A stretch of 56,582 bases of DNA from a virus: positions 1 to 56,582 of the IMG/VR virus record IMGVR_UViG_3300025889_000144. One strand, given 5' to 3'. Every line of letters starts with the position of its first letter. Within the stretch, counting starts at the first letter, position 1. The notes beneath the pieces are model-generated. The model was not told the origin of the DNA, did no database searches, and saw only the letters and a program-made list of their open reading frames with translations. Positions 23,841 through 31,193 of the stretch are shown here, in pieces. Position numbers and translations under genes: made by a program.

Positions 23841-24146
23841 ATGAAAGAATCAAAGCGCACAAGTCGGTGGGTCGATTTGGAGGAGTATGACCACACCGCT
23901 AAAGGAGACGATTTCCTAGAGGTGACTGAGTGGTCGAATGGTGAGGGGTTTGATCTCCACATCAGCCGTGGTGAACAGGCGATCTCACTAACCTGGGGCG
24001 AATTCACTGCTATGCAGAAAGCGCTGGGCGACTGGTTCGATCAACCCAGCTCCACGTGCCCTCACATCGTCAGCTCTGATGAAGGCACCAGCTACTGCCG
24101 ATTAGCAGAAAAAACAGCTGTATTACTAGAGAAGTTACGTGCCTGA
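23841..24146 (+). CDS. Hypothetical protein, cyanophage-like
   Basis: 101-aa protein. GFDLHISRGEQAISLTWGEF and a Cys-containing CPHIVSSDEGTSYC suggest a small beta-sheet fold with a Cys pair. I have the impression of similar proteins in cyanophages, but no named family. Leader TAGCTAACACTGAACTACCC resembles the early-gene junction repeat. Last gene of the left plus-strand block. Confidence 0.65.
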   Translation: MKESKRTSRWVDLEEYDHTAKGDDFLEVTEWSNGEGFDLHISRGEQAISLTWGEFTAMQKALGDWFDQPSSTCPHIVSSDEGTSYCRLAEKTAVLLEKLRA

Positions 24147-24197
24147 CCCGAACTTGAAGCCCAGTAGTCACCTTCGCTAAGATATTTACCGATAGAG

Positions 24198-24240
24198 CCT
24201 GAGCCCCTGCTGCGTCCTTATGAGACGCATCACGCTCAGG
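24198..24240. terminator. Two-stem structure between convergent genes
   Basis: Outer stem CCTGAGC/GCTCAGG (24198-24204, 24234-24240) and inner stem TGCGTC/GACGCA (24211-24216, 24224-24229). It lies between the convergent 23841 and thyX genes. T-rich stretches nearby are short, so it may act as a bidirectional terminator of modest strength. Confidence 0.55.
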
Positions 24241-24263
24241 TCATCAAACTCTTAATCCTCTTT

Positions 24264-24962
24264 TTACTGAGGCAAGTAGCGAATAAAGTCCCAACCTTTT
24301 AACGAGGGATCTTCCGATTGCTTAATCGCTTTAACAACAGTCGGCAGCTCACGAGCTAAGCGGTACCCAATCGAACGAGCGATTTCACGATGCTCCTTCT
24401 GGGTGTCGTCTTTGCCGCGCAGGCCAACGTAATGAATAAAGCTGCGGATTGTGCCGCTCATGTGCATACGCGTAGGTGTGTACAAGGGCAAAATATTTCG
24501 AGCACACTCACGCGCCACGCCGGCGTCGAGCATCTCGTTGTACAACCCTTGAATCTGACTATCGACAATCTCGAGCCGCTCCCAGAACGACTCACACATA
24601 TAGAGCGGTAGACGCTCCACACTGCTCTGGCGATTCTTTTGAGCTTGGAACCTCAGTTCGAACTGAAACGGTTTTTCTTCAAGCTCTAAGGTCTCACTAG
24701 GTGCGCAATACCTTTGAGAGAGTTCCTGGAATACGAAGCTTCTATGTCGAAGGATCTGCGGCGAGATTGCCCTGGTCGTTGAGATTTCAAAGCTCGCAGA
24801 CGCTTGCTCGTAAACTGACCAGTGAGCGTGTTTGATGCAGTACGTTAAAAGTTTCTCGTATTCTTCGCGGTCAGGATCTTTAGTAGAAACCCTGGCGTGT
24901 CTTGCGATTACTTTTTCCGCATCCTGTGTGATCCAATCCAGGTCAGCGGAATGTAGCTGCAT
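24264..24962 (-). CDS. thyX: Flavin-dependent thymidylate synthase
   Basis: 232-aa ThyX, which methylates dUMP to dTMP using methylene-THF and FADH2. The signature RHR...SQRY is present (RHRSFVFQELSQRY, 72-85), together with the early helix HAHWSVYEQASASFEI and the C-terminal RSFIHYVGLR...AQ/HREIA region. It pairs with the phage dCTP deaminase to supply dTTP. The start overlaps the upstream stop (TAATG), so it is translationally coupled. Confidence 0.95.
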   Translation of the reverse strand: MQLHSADLDWITQDAEKVIARHARVSTKDPDREEYEKLLTYCIKHAHWSVYEQASASFEISTTRAISPQILRHRSFVFQELSQRYCAPSETLELEEKPFQFELRFQAQKNRQSSVERLPLYMCESFWERLEIVDSQIQGLYNEMLDAGVARECARNILPLYTPTRMHMSGTIRSFIHYVGLRGKDDTQKEHREIARSIGYRLARELPTVVKAIKQSEDPSLKGWDFIRYLPQ

Positions 24963-25102
24963 TAGCTGCGTGGGAACGTCTGCTGGAAACGAAGCCTAGC
25001 AGTGATCTCACTCGGATTAGATACCATCCGAGCCAAATCTTTAGGCCCCCAGCCGAGTTTCATGCCTGCCATGCGGATAGTATCGGCACCCTGCGTAATC
25101 AT
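24962..25102 (-). CDS. 46-aa hypothetical protein
   Basis: Short protein (MITQGADTIRMAGMKLGWGP...) nested between two coupled genes: its ATG overlaps the previous stop (ATGA) and its stop overlaps the thyX start (TAATG). The overlaps on both sides are strong support for coding. Function unknown. Confidence 0.6.
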   Translation of the reverse strand: MITQGADTIRMAGMKLGWGPKDLARMVSNPSEITARLRFQQTFPRS

Positions 25103-25614
25103 TTTGCAGCTTTCGTAGGGAGTTGAAGGGGAAGAGTCCCTGGCGTGTTGTAACTGTTAGGCATCATCGCCGCGCTAGGATCAGGCGCGTTCAGAAAATT
25201 CTGCTGAGGCATCGATGTAAGAATCTTGAGCTGATTACGAAGCTCAGGATTAAGAGTATTTTGCGTTTTAACGAGATATTCGCCTTTACTTAAGTCAGCA
25301 GCTCGATCGGGAATAACAAGGTTGTCTCGATGGTTGTAACCAGCAGGCCCTGTCAACTGCTGACTCGGGACAATATTACTTGCTTGAACGTCAGTAGGTC
25401 CCACGGGTTCGCGGACATACTCACCGCGATCACGTTGATATTGGGAGTAAACGCGATTGACGTTATCGAGTTGAGTAGCTCGATTAAGCTCAATCATCTC
25501 GGGAGTGTTCTGGTACAGCGCGGGAACTGCTGTAGCCAGGCTTCCAAGCGGCTTTACACGCTCAGCCATCGGGCCAAGACCGCCGGGACGCTGTAAAAAG
25601 TTTTGGCCGTTCAT
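25099..25614 (-). CDS. Hypothetical Pro/Asn/Gln-rich protein
   Basis: 171-aa protein rich in Asn, Gln and Pro with few hydrophobic runs (NGQNFLQRPGGLGP; NTLNPELRNQLKILTSMPQQ). It resembles extended virion or assembly proteins. A GAGTTAAACTAAACTC sequence immediately precedes the start. Function unknown. Confidence 0.65.
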   Translation of the reverse strand: MNGQNFLQRPGGLGPMAERVKPLGSLATAVPALYQNTPEMIELNRATQLDNVNRVYSQYQRDRGEYVREPVGPTDVQASNIVPSQQLTGPAGYNHRDNLVIPDRAADLSKGEYLVKTQNTLNPELRNQLKILTSMPQQNFLNAPDPSAAMMPNSYNTPGTLPLQLPTKAAK

Positions 25615-25628
25615 GAGTTTAGTTTAAC

Positions 25629-25862
25629 TCAATCTGGGTTACGAGTACGATTTCGAGAAGCATCAATAGCTCTCAAATTACCCGGCTCATTATTATGCGG
25701 ATTCCCATCTTTATGATCGACATCTTTACCATCACCCTTACGGACCCTGCCTTCGCGCATCATAAAACGCCGCGCTTTATTACGAGCAGCGCGACGCTTC
25801 TTTACTTTCTCAGTACCATCGTAGTTCTCGTATTCTTTTTTATAGTCTCGCTTATACGTCAT
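25629..25862 (-). CDS. Small HNH-type nuclease-like protein
   Basis: 77-aa very basic protein. A charged N-terminus (KKRRAARNKARR) leads to KDVDHKDGNPHNNEPGNLR (D48-H50 region), the core of the small phage HNH/NUMOD-like family (DHxDGNxxNNxxxNLR). Likely a DNA-binding or nicking protein, possibly a homing-type element. First of six HNH-like genes in the window by position on the right block. Confidence 0.75.
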   Translation of the reverse strand: MTYKRDYKKEYENYDGTEKVKKRRAARNKARRFMMREGRVRKGDGKDVDHKDGNPHNNEPGNLRAIDASRNRTRNPD

Positions 25863-25877
25863 CAGCTCGCTAAGTTT

Positions 25878-26111
25878 TTACAATTCTAATCCAGCTCGGA
25901 ACAGCTCAGCTACGTCCATCCCACGGCGGGTCACAAGGTGCCTGCAGAACTCAGCAATATCTGACTGAAATCGCTGAAACAGACCGGTATAGCAACCATT
26001 GCCCGGAGCATAGAACTCATACAAAGCATCCAAGAAATCTGCTTTGCTCTGCTCGTCATCTACGGACCAGTTCTCCAAGATCTTCAGATAGTCGAAATCA
26101 GGAGCCGGCAT
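25878..26111 (-). CDS. Hypothetical small helical protein
   Basis: 77-aa acidic helical protein (DDEQSKADFLDALYEFYAPG) with two Cys. No family is recognised. It lies between the small HNH gene and the endolysin. Confidence 0.6.
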   Translation of the reverse strand: MPAPDFDYLKILENWSVDDEQSKADFLDALYEFYAPGNGCYTGLFQRFQSDIAEFCRHLVTRRGMDVAELFRAGLEL

Positions 26112-26140
26112 AAGGGAGCGGTTGGGGGTCTCACTCTAAC

Positions 26141-27376
26141 TCACTTGGCTTGGATGATCCAGCCAGACTTGGCGCCTTCGACCAGGAAACGAGGGCCGAG
26201 ATTTTTCTTGGAGTACAGCCGATACTTCCCGTCAGTAGAGACATAACCGCCACTCACGAGGTCCATTTCACCAAAGGGGTCATGTATCCAGAGCTTCGTT
26301 TTATCTTCCGTGACGCCCACGCAGCAGATCCAATGCCCTCCCCCAACTGGATTAGAAACGGGTCCTTTATGGAGAACCCCCATAGGGACAGGTATTCCTT
26401 TTTTAAGTTGAGATTCGATTAAAGCCCAATCAGCATTTTGAACAAAATTGGCGTCAACGCCGAAATGCTTGAGGGCTCCAAGCTGAGCAGAAGCCTCTGT
26501 AGTGTCACCATACTTATAAACTTCGTTTATATACTCGTCGTCACCATCGATCGCATCAGGATCTAAAGACGCCAAAAGCATGGCGCAACTGCTAGAGAAG
26601 CAGGTACGCATAGGGTCTTTTTTATTATCTCGTTGGCTGAAATAAGGAACAACGAGCTTTATCTCACCATCTAAGACAGGTGGCCCTTCTTGCGTTTGCG
26701 CATCATTGATTATCTTCCAGTGATCGGGGAAGATCCACCACTCTCTGTCAGGCTGCGCTTCTAAAAACACACGGTGGTGTGTCTCACCCGAAAACATTCG
26801 AATCTCAGACCATTGCCAAGCACTGCCTTTGGGTACGAACAGTTTCTCCTCTGCTGAAAGCGAGGCAGAGTCCGCAGGGCGTCGCTTGAGCCAGGTGTCG
26901 CGCTTGGCAAGAATCGACTTACTCAAGAGAGGGTGCTTACTCTTCTCCAAGAATAAAGCTTTCTCAGCCTCTCTTCGACGTACTAAACCAGGAACAGGTT
27001 CATCGCCACCTGCCTTAACCCAACGATCAAACTCACCAGCTACAACTTTGCGATCGGCACCGTGATTTAGGAGTTTCAATAAGGTGCTATTTACAAAAGC
27101 AGTAGGACCAACATTGAAAGTGAAAGAAACTAACGAGTCATACTCGTTTTGATTTATTTTGACGGATACAAAACTACTTACAGTTTGCTGAGCACTTTCG
27201 GTGTCTTTCCACAGCAGTCGTTCTGCTTCCTCTTCTGTAATCTGCTGGTTTGGGTATACGTCTGGACCTGTATGTCCGTAACCAATAGTTAGAACACCAG
27301 CCGGACAGATGTAACTTTTTAAACGTATACCCTCAAACTTTTTGATTAAATCTATACCCTTCTGAGAAACACGCAT
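26141..27376 (-). CDS. Bifunctional endolysin: GH24 lysozyme + C39-like peptidase
   Basis: 411-aa lysis enzyme. The N-terminal GH24 lysozyme has the E-8-C-5-T triad form (E15, C24, T30) and GYGHTG, and runs to about residue 145. A middle Trp-rich segment (SAWQWSEIRMFSGETHHRVF) may bind the cell wall. The C-terminal half looks like a papain-fold C39 peptidase: VPYFSQRDN, C259 in RTCFSSSCAMLL, GGGHWICCVG (H348) and HDPFG (D366). It could cut both glycan and peptide bonds. Start codon lies in a strong hairpin. Confidence 0.85.
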   Translation of the reverse strand: MRVSQKGIDLIKKFEGIRLKSYICPAGVLTIGYGHTGPDVYPNQQITEEEAERLLWKDTESAQQTVSSFVSVKINQNEYDSLVSFTFNVGPTAFVNSTLLKLLNHGADRKVVAGEFDRWVKAGGDEPVPGLVRRREAEKALFLEKSKHPLLSKSILAKRDTWLKRRPADSASLSAEEKLFVPKGSAWQWSEIRMFSGETHHRVFLEAQPDREWWIFPDHWKIINDAQTQEGPPVLDGEIKLVVPYFSQRDNKKDPMRTCFSSSCAMLLASLDPDAIDGDDEYINEVYKYGDTTEASAQLGALKHFGVDANFVQNADWALIESQLKKGIPVPMGVLHKGPVSNPVGGGHWICCVGVTEDKTKLWIHDPFGEMDLVSGGYVSTDGKYRLYSKKNLGPRFLVEGAKSGWIIQAK

Positions 27377-27420
27377 CGGTCAAATCCTGCCCTTAAATAC
27401 TCTGGCAGAACCTGACCGAT
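27375..27420 (-). promoter_or_regulatory. Hairpin covering endolysin start codon and SD
   Basis: On the minus strand ATCGGTCA (27420-27413) pairs with TGACCGAT (27382-27375), and CTGCC (27408-27404 on this strand) pairs with GGCAG (27391-27387). The last two stem bases are the AT of the endolysin ATG, and the inner stem takes part of the likely SD (AGGA). This could block translation in long transcripts. Confidence 0.7.
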
Positions 27421-27438
27421 TACGGCGTGAAGTTTTAA

Positions 27439-27837
27439 TTAAGCGACTAAAGCTGTAATGCGATACTCGCTCTCACTGCGTCCCTTACGGAGCACGTAAA
27501 CTGTTGCGGTGTCACCAGATGTTACCCCATAACCTACGCCGATTCCGGTACGGCGAGAAGTCTTAGGAGCATTAACTTCACCAGCTAAGGTTCCGTCAGC
27601 TTTATACACAGCGATACCAGAAACGCCAAAAGCTTCGGCGTTTAAGAGAATTGTTGCAGTACCGGTCGACCCGTAAGTCAACTCATAAACATCAGCTAAA
27701 CCGAAGTTCCCATCAGCCGCAAACGAACGATAGCTGTTAACGGTTACGTTCAGTCCATCATCAGTGCGTAACTGACCAAACCGAGTAATGCCGGCAGGAG
27801 CGGCACCAAGTTCGCGGTTGAAGGTAGCCTCGGCCAT
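27439..27837 (-). CDS. Putative virion structural protein
   Basis: 132-aa beta-rich protein (YELTYGSTGTATILLNAEAF; GIAVYKADGTLAGEV), resembling small decoration or tail proteins. No signal or catalytic motif. Ends 62 nt before the endolysin start. Function inferred from composition and neighbourhood only. Confidence 0.6.
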   Translation of the reverse strand: MAEATFNRELGAAPAGITRFGQLRTDDGLNVTVNSYRSFAADGNFGLADVYELTYGSTGTATILLNAEAFGVSGIAVYKADGTLAGEVNAPKTSRRTGIGVGYGVTSGDTATVYVLRKGRSESEYRITALVA

Positions 27838-27876
27838 GGCTAGATTTAACTCACCTCAATATAAAGATTCTAAGAC

Positions 27877-28203
27877 ATGTACAACAAAACAAATGCCCTT
27901 ATTTACGAGCTGATTATGTTCCTATGTAGATTTTATCCCTTGAAGCAAAAAGCTTGGATCAGACAGATTCTCGATTACTGCCGACCTGACTGGGCTGCGT
28001 TTCGAGCTGAAGTCGCGATGAAGGAGGTCGACAAGCAAGTCGAAGACCTCCACGCGCAGTGGGAAGAGGAAGAAAAAAATAAACAGAAGCCTGTGTATAC
28101 CGAACTCGAACCAGACGGATCTAAAGCTCAGGAGCTGCTAGGCGGCGAAATGAGACTCAGCGCCCCTTGGACTGTCGAGACTCGCGATAAGAACGCGCCT
28201 TAG
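27877..28203 (+). CDS. Small plus-strand protein with N-terminal hydrophobic helix
   Basis: 108-aa protein: an N-terminal amphipathic/hydrophobic stretch (ALIYELIMFLCRFYPL), then a charged helix and an acidic C-terminus. It overlaps a minus-strand gene by 47 nt at its end. Its codon pattern and protein quality support it, but it runs against the local strand. Possibly holin/antiholin-like because it sits near the endolysin (guess). Confidence 0.5.
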   Translation: MYNKTNALIYELIMFLCRFYPLKQKAWIRQILDYCRPDWAAFRAEVAMKEVDKQVEDLHAQWEEEEKNKQKPVYTELEPDGSKAQELLGGEMRLSAPWTVETRDKNAP

Positions 28204-28321
28204 CTTTGGCTTCTTTAGCTTTCGGTACGCAGTTCGGGACCTCTTTTCCGTCTTTTTTCTTCATACCGACCATCTCGAATCCCTTCCAGCAAGGGTCCTC
28301 ACCTTTCATTTGATTAGCCAT
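28157..28321 (-). CDS. 54-aa basic conserved phage protein
   Basis: Starts MANQMKGEDPCWKGFEMVGM, then KKDGKEVPNCVP and a Lys/Arg-rich tail. The DPCWKG-E-VGMKKK...VPNCVP pattern is, from memory, that of tiny proteins widespread in cyanophages and marine phages. Start overlaps the upstream stop (TGATG). Two conserved Cys; function unknown. Confidence 0.7.
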   Translation of the reverse strand: MANQMKGEDPCWKGFEMVGMKKKDGKEVPNCVPKAKEAKAKARSYRESRQSKGR

Positions 28322-28581
28322 CAGTCCCGGCCCTCCGTATTACGCTTATCCTTTTTACCTCGTTCACGTTCTATCTTGTATTTACGTGCACGAGTTTTAG
28401 CTCTTGTGGCTTTCGACATCTCACCACGCCTATCGCCTTTCTTTGTAGCCTCCTGAGTACCTTCTTTTAAATCGCCTGATTTCTGCAACTGGCTAGTTGC
28501 AATCGCATACGCACGAGACTCACTCATCTTAGGGTTATCTTCCATTATCGACTTAACTGCCTTATCGAGTATCGCGGGCAT
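28321..28581 (-). CDS. Small charged protein (SESRAYAIA motif)
   Basis: 86-aa highly charged protein. NPKMSESRAYAIATSQLQKS then a Lys/Arg/Asp-rich tail (TRAKTRARKYKIERERGKK) is typical of small phage proteins found near capsid or tail genes. Coupled to the 54-aa gene by TGATG. Could be a minor virion or scaffold-like peptide. Confidence 0.6.
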   Translation of the reverse strand: MPAILDKAVKSIMEDNPKMSESRAYAIATSQLQKSGDLKEGTQEATKKGDRRGEMSKATRAKTRARKYKIERERGKKDKRNTEGRD

Positions 28582-28625
28582 AAAACTACGAATGCTCTTA
28601 GAATTCTACTAGCTGAGTTAAACCC

Positions 28626-28805
28626 ATGATTCACTATTTAGCGGAAAATTGGGCCGAGGTTGCCGGTATTTTGGCTGCTCTGCATGTGCTTGCGTTGGCT
28701 GTGGTGAACGCCACGCCGACTCCGAAGGATGACGAAATCTACGGCAAGCTTTACAAAGTGATCGAGGTTATCGCTGGCATCGTCACCAAAACCGCCAAGA
28801 AGTAA
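28626..28805 (+). CDS. 59-aa holin-like membrane protein
   Basis: Begins MIHYLAENWAEVAGILAALH; one hydrophobic helix (about residues 10-30, VAGILAALHVLALAVVNAT) is followed by a PTPKDDEIYGKLYKVIE segment and a Lys-rich tail, a layout common in phage holins. It sits on the plus strand between minus-strand genes, about 1.3 kb from the endolysin. Assignment as holin is inference. Confidence 0.55.
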   Translation: MIHYLAENWAEVAGILAALHVLALAVVNATPTPKDDEIYGKLYKVIEVIAGIVTKTAKK

Positions 28806-28806
28806 T

Positions 28807-29172
28807 TTAAGCGGCTAAGGGGCTCGGACCCCAGTAGACAGGTACCAACGAAAGAGGATCAGATTCTGACTGGTTAACCCAGCGCAGGATCCGATCCTCT
28901 CTTTCTGGCGTCCAGAAGTCCTGAGATCTAAACCAGGAATACCAATCTTCAGACGACTTTAAGATGTTGCAGTCCCCACAGGCTGCAATCAGATTTTTTC
29001 TGGTGGTGGAACCGCCTCGTGCTTTAGGCACTACGTGGTCCAGCGTCGTGGGATTCTCTTTTCCGCAGTAGGCACAGGATCCCCAATCCTCAAATATCTG
29101 TTTACGGAATCGTTTTTTGGCAAATCGTTTTTGAAGACACGAAAGGTCAAATAAAAGATCCCGTTCACACAT
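28807..29172 (-). CDS. HNH endonuclease
   Basis: 121-aa McrA-type HNH protein. Zinc ligands C33-x2-C36 (CAYCGK) and C65-x2-C68 (CGDC), catalytic core TLDHVVPKARGGSTTRKNLIAAC with D45-H46 are intact. Basic N-terminus (KRFAKKRFRKQ) for DNA binding. Probably a free-standing homing or nicking endonuclease inserted among structural genes. A TAAACTAAA-type motif lies about 16 nt upstream of the start. Confidence 0.88.
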   Translation of the reverse strand: MCERDLLFDLSCLQKRFAKKRFRKQIFEDWGSCAYCGKENPTTLDHVVPKARGGSTTRKNLIAACGDCNILKSSEDWYSWFRSQDFWTPEREDRILRWVNQSESDPLSLVPVYWGPSPLAA

Positions 29173-29200
29173 ATAGTGTGATTGCGGCTGACTTTAGTTT

Positions 29201-29242
29201 AGCTGGGTTTGGCTAATAAGAGCCTAAAACCCAGCTGTTTTT
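29201..29242 (+). terminator. Terminator-like hairpin oriented on plus strand
   Basis: AGCTGGGTTT (29201-29210) pairs with AAACCCAGCT (29227-29236), with an inner GGCT/AGCC, followed by GTTTTT on the plus strand. The strand polarity is opposite to the flanking minus-strand genes. Confidence 0.7.
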
Positions 29243-29251
29243 ATAGATGAA

Positions 29252-29497
29252 CTATTCGGGTTGGTTCAGTGAAGCTTGATAAGCAGCAATGACTTCCGGT
29301 GTCCACAGTGCAGCAGCAACGGCTTGCAGTTCAGGACAGTCACCACTCACGTCATCACCAGGGGCGCGAACATGGCGGTGATAGGTCTTACCGACTTCCA
29401 CACCATCCTTTTCGATGATGTCCGCACGACGGCATTGGATGATGGAGTAAGGCGGGATGATTTCGAGCTTGTGCTCAGAGCGTTCTGTAAAAGCCAT
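29252..29497 (-). CDS. Conserved cyanophage tail-region small protein
   Basis: 81-aa protein beginning MAFTERSEHKLEIIPPYSII; the QCRRADII-KDG-EVGKTYHRHV segment and a helical C-terminus (TPEVIAAYQASL) match, from memory, a small protein repeatedly found next to cyanophage tail-fibre genes. A GGAGG lies 11 nt upstream of the start. Function unknown. Confidence 0.7.
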   Translation of the reverse strand: MAFTERSEHKLEIIPPYSIIQCRRADIIEKDGVEVGKTYHRHVRAPGDDVSGDCPELQAVAAALWTPEVIAAYQASLNQPE

Positions 29498-29560
29498 TAG
29501 GGGAATCCTCCAGATTCGACAGGTTTAGGCTTAGTTTTGAGACGATTGCGGTCTCGATAA

Positions 29561-30286
29561 TTACACGAAATAGAATCCGAAGATTTGGACTTGACTATCA
29601 TTATTAAAGTTTGCCTGAGATACCGTTGCATATCCAGTTGCACCATTCTGAAACACATCTATGGTTGTCGAACCAATGCCGACTCGTGGCATAAGCGGTC
29701 CAGTCAAACTTGCTCCGTTATACATAAACGCGATAGTGGTAGCATAGTTTTCATTTCCGCCGGATGCGTTTGTAAAGGGCAACCCGGTTATTGTGGTACT
29801 GCCGGTAGATGAACCCTTGGCTGTTAGCGATATTGATGCTGAGTAGTACACAGCCTTACCTGTTTTCACGTATTTACCAGCATAGGATCCAGTCATTGAA
29901 ACGCTATTGCCTCCAAACTTAAGCGCCGGAGTCCAAGTCCCCTCCTCATAATCATCCAGCGTGTTCGCGTCAGTCGCTGAAACTTGCGTTGCGGGGAACG
30001 TGATGCCGCCAGAGAGTTGAAGAATGCCGCCGTTTGCATTAGCAGAAGACAGCCCGACTAATAAGTTGCCGCTCGAATCCACACGGCATCGCTCGCTACC
30101 GCCCGTACTAACCGCTAAGGTGTCAGCGGCAGGTCCGGATAAACCAGTATTACTGTCGCCAGTTAGGTATAACGAAGGCGCGGAAGCGGAGCCAGCTTGA
30201 ATCGCGACGTTGCCATTCGAATCAAGCTGCAGGTTCGCACTCGCAGAGTCGGGGTTCTTGACGTTGTAAGTGCTGAGAGTGCTCAT
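29561..30286 (-). CDS. Tail-fibre-like protein
   Basis: 241-aa beta-structured protein. The segment SAPSLYLTGDSNTGLSGPAADTLAVSTGGSERCRVDSSGNLLVG is the typical phage tail-fibre repeat unit, here with a C-terminal EEGTWTPALKFG domain ending in a long beta region. Likely a receptor-binding or fibre-tip protein; no chaperone domain. The same repeat type occurs at 37790. Confidence 0.75.
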   Translation of the reverse strand: MSTLSTYNVKNPDSASANLQLDSNGNVAIQAGSASAPSLYLTGDSNTGLSGPAADTLAVSTGGSERCRVDSSGNLLVGLSSANANGGILQLSGGITFPATQVSATDANTLDDYEEGTWTPALKFGGNSVSMTGSYAGKYVKTGKAVYYSASISLTAKGSSTGSTTITGLPFTNASGGNENYATTIAFMYNGASLTGPLMPRVGIGSTTIDVFQNGATGYATVSQANFNNDSQVQIFGFYFV

Positions 30287-30313
30287 GGTCTAAGAATCCC
30301 TAGCTAAGTCAAA

Positions 30314-30332
30314 GACTATCGTCGCGATAGTC
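30314..30332. other. 8-bp perfect hairpin
   Basis: GACTATCG (30314-30321), TCG loop, CGATAGTC (30325-30332), in the leader of the 30286 gene. No T-tract. Confidence 0.5.
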
Positions 30333-30394
30333 CACGGGCTTATTTTAGTTTAGCAACAGTAGTCTTAGTTCTCTAGTGGGGCTGGCTTGCTGTC

Positions 30395-30520
30395 TCAAGG
30401 TGCCGGCTTAACTAGAAGGCGAGCAACAGCCGAGTCATACTTGCCCGGTCGTTGCAGACGTTCCGAGAGTCGATCAAAATTTTCAGGACTGAGTTTTACT
30501 AGCGTGCGCGGGCGTATGGG
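30395..30520 (-). pseudogene. Start-less coding remnant after endonuclease VII
   Basis: 41 sense codons follow the endonuclease stop in the same frame and read TLVKLSPENFDRLSERLQRP then GKYDSAVARLLVKPAP, which looks like real protein, but there is no ATG/GTG/TTG start. It may be the 3' remnant of a gene interrupted by the endonuclease, or a readthrough extension. About 110 nt of the gap to 30286 hold no gene. Confidence 0.35.
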
Positions 30521-31168
30521 TCATCCGATTCCCAGGTAAGTCTTTGCTGGTGGACTCGTCAGGTAAGCATGTGCATTTAAAAGTAAATCCTTTTTGTCAT
30601 AAAACAACCCCAAAGCTTTATTACAGGCATAGCATAAAACGCCTCGAGTGAGTCCTGTTTCGTGATCATGATCAATCGAAAGCCTTCGACCATCAGGCTC
30701 ATTGCTTCGTCCGCAGATGGCGCACCCACCGCCCTGTTTTTGGATTAGTTCTGCGTACTGCTTCAAGGAAATCCCATACTTTCTGCGGACAACGGCATCC
30801 TCCCTGTCTAGTCCGGACCAATTGTGCGCCTTAAATTGTTCGCAACTACGCGGCCAAGATTCTTTTCTTATTTCCCTAGCGTGTTGTTCGTGCTCTTTGC
30901 CGCAGTGCTTGCATCTGATCTTCCAGTAGCCAGTTCTCGTTTGATTTAATACTTTGCAGTGTTTTGTTTCATAGTTTGTTAAATCTACTTTTTTACGGCA
31001 TCCGCAACTACCCGTGTTTCCGGATCGCAGAGAATTTCCTTGTACTGTTTTGGTATTACCGCACTCACACCTACATTTGTAAGCCAAGTGCTTCCCTATA
31101 TATCCGTCTTTCTCTAAGACGGTAAGCAGGCCAAACTTTTGGCCAACCATTACAGCGCGATGTGACAA
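30521..31168 (-). CDS. Zinc-finger + endonuclease VII-type nuclease
   Basis: 215-aa protein. The N-terminal half has two Cys-rich units (CRCECGNTKTVQG...SCGC; CKHCG), like the DNA-binding part of phage homing proteins. The C-terminal half is endonuclease VII-like: Y-G-ISLKQYAELIQKQGGGC (C149), CGR (C152), DHDHETG (166-172) and LCYACN (C179, C182). Likely a homing or recombination nuclease resident among fibre genes. Confidence 0.88.
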   Translation of the reverse strand: MSHRAVMVGQKFGLLTVLEKDGYIGKHLAYKCRCECGNTKTVQGNSLRSGNTGSCGCRKKVDLTNYETKHCKVLNQTRTGYWKIRCKHCGKEHEQHAREIRKESWPRSCEQFKAHNWSGLDREDAVVRRKYGISLKQYAELIQKQGGGCAICGRSNEPDGRRLSIDHDHETGLTRGVLCYACNKALGLFYDKKDLLLNAHAYLTSPPAKTYLGIG

Positions 31169-31193
31169 CAGACGTAAGGCAACCTATGTGATC

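Noticed and set aside
24191-24240. Possible tRNA from the stem-rich structure
   Set aside because: Two stems fit a terminator-like structure; no T-psi-C or anticodon-arm pattern is seen.
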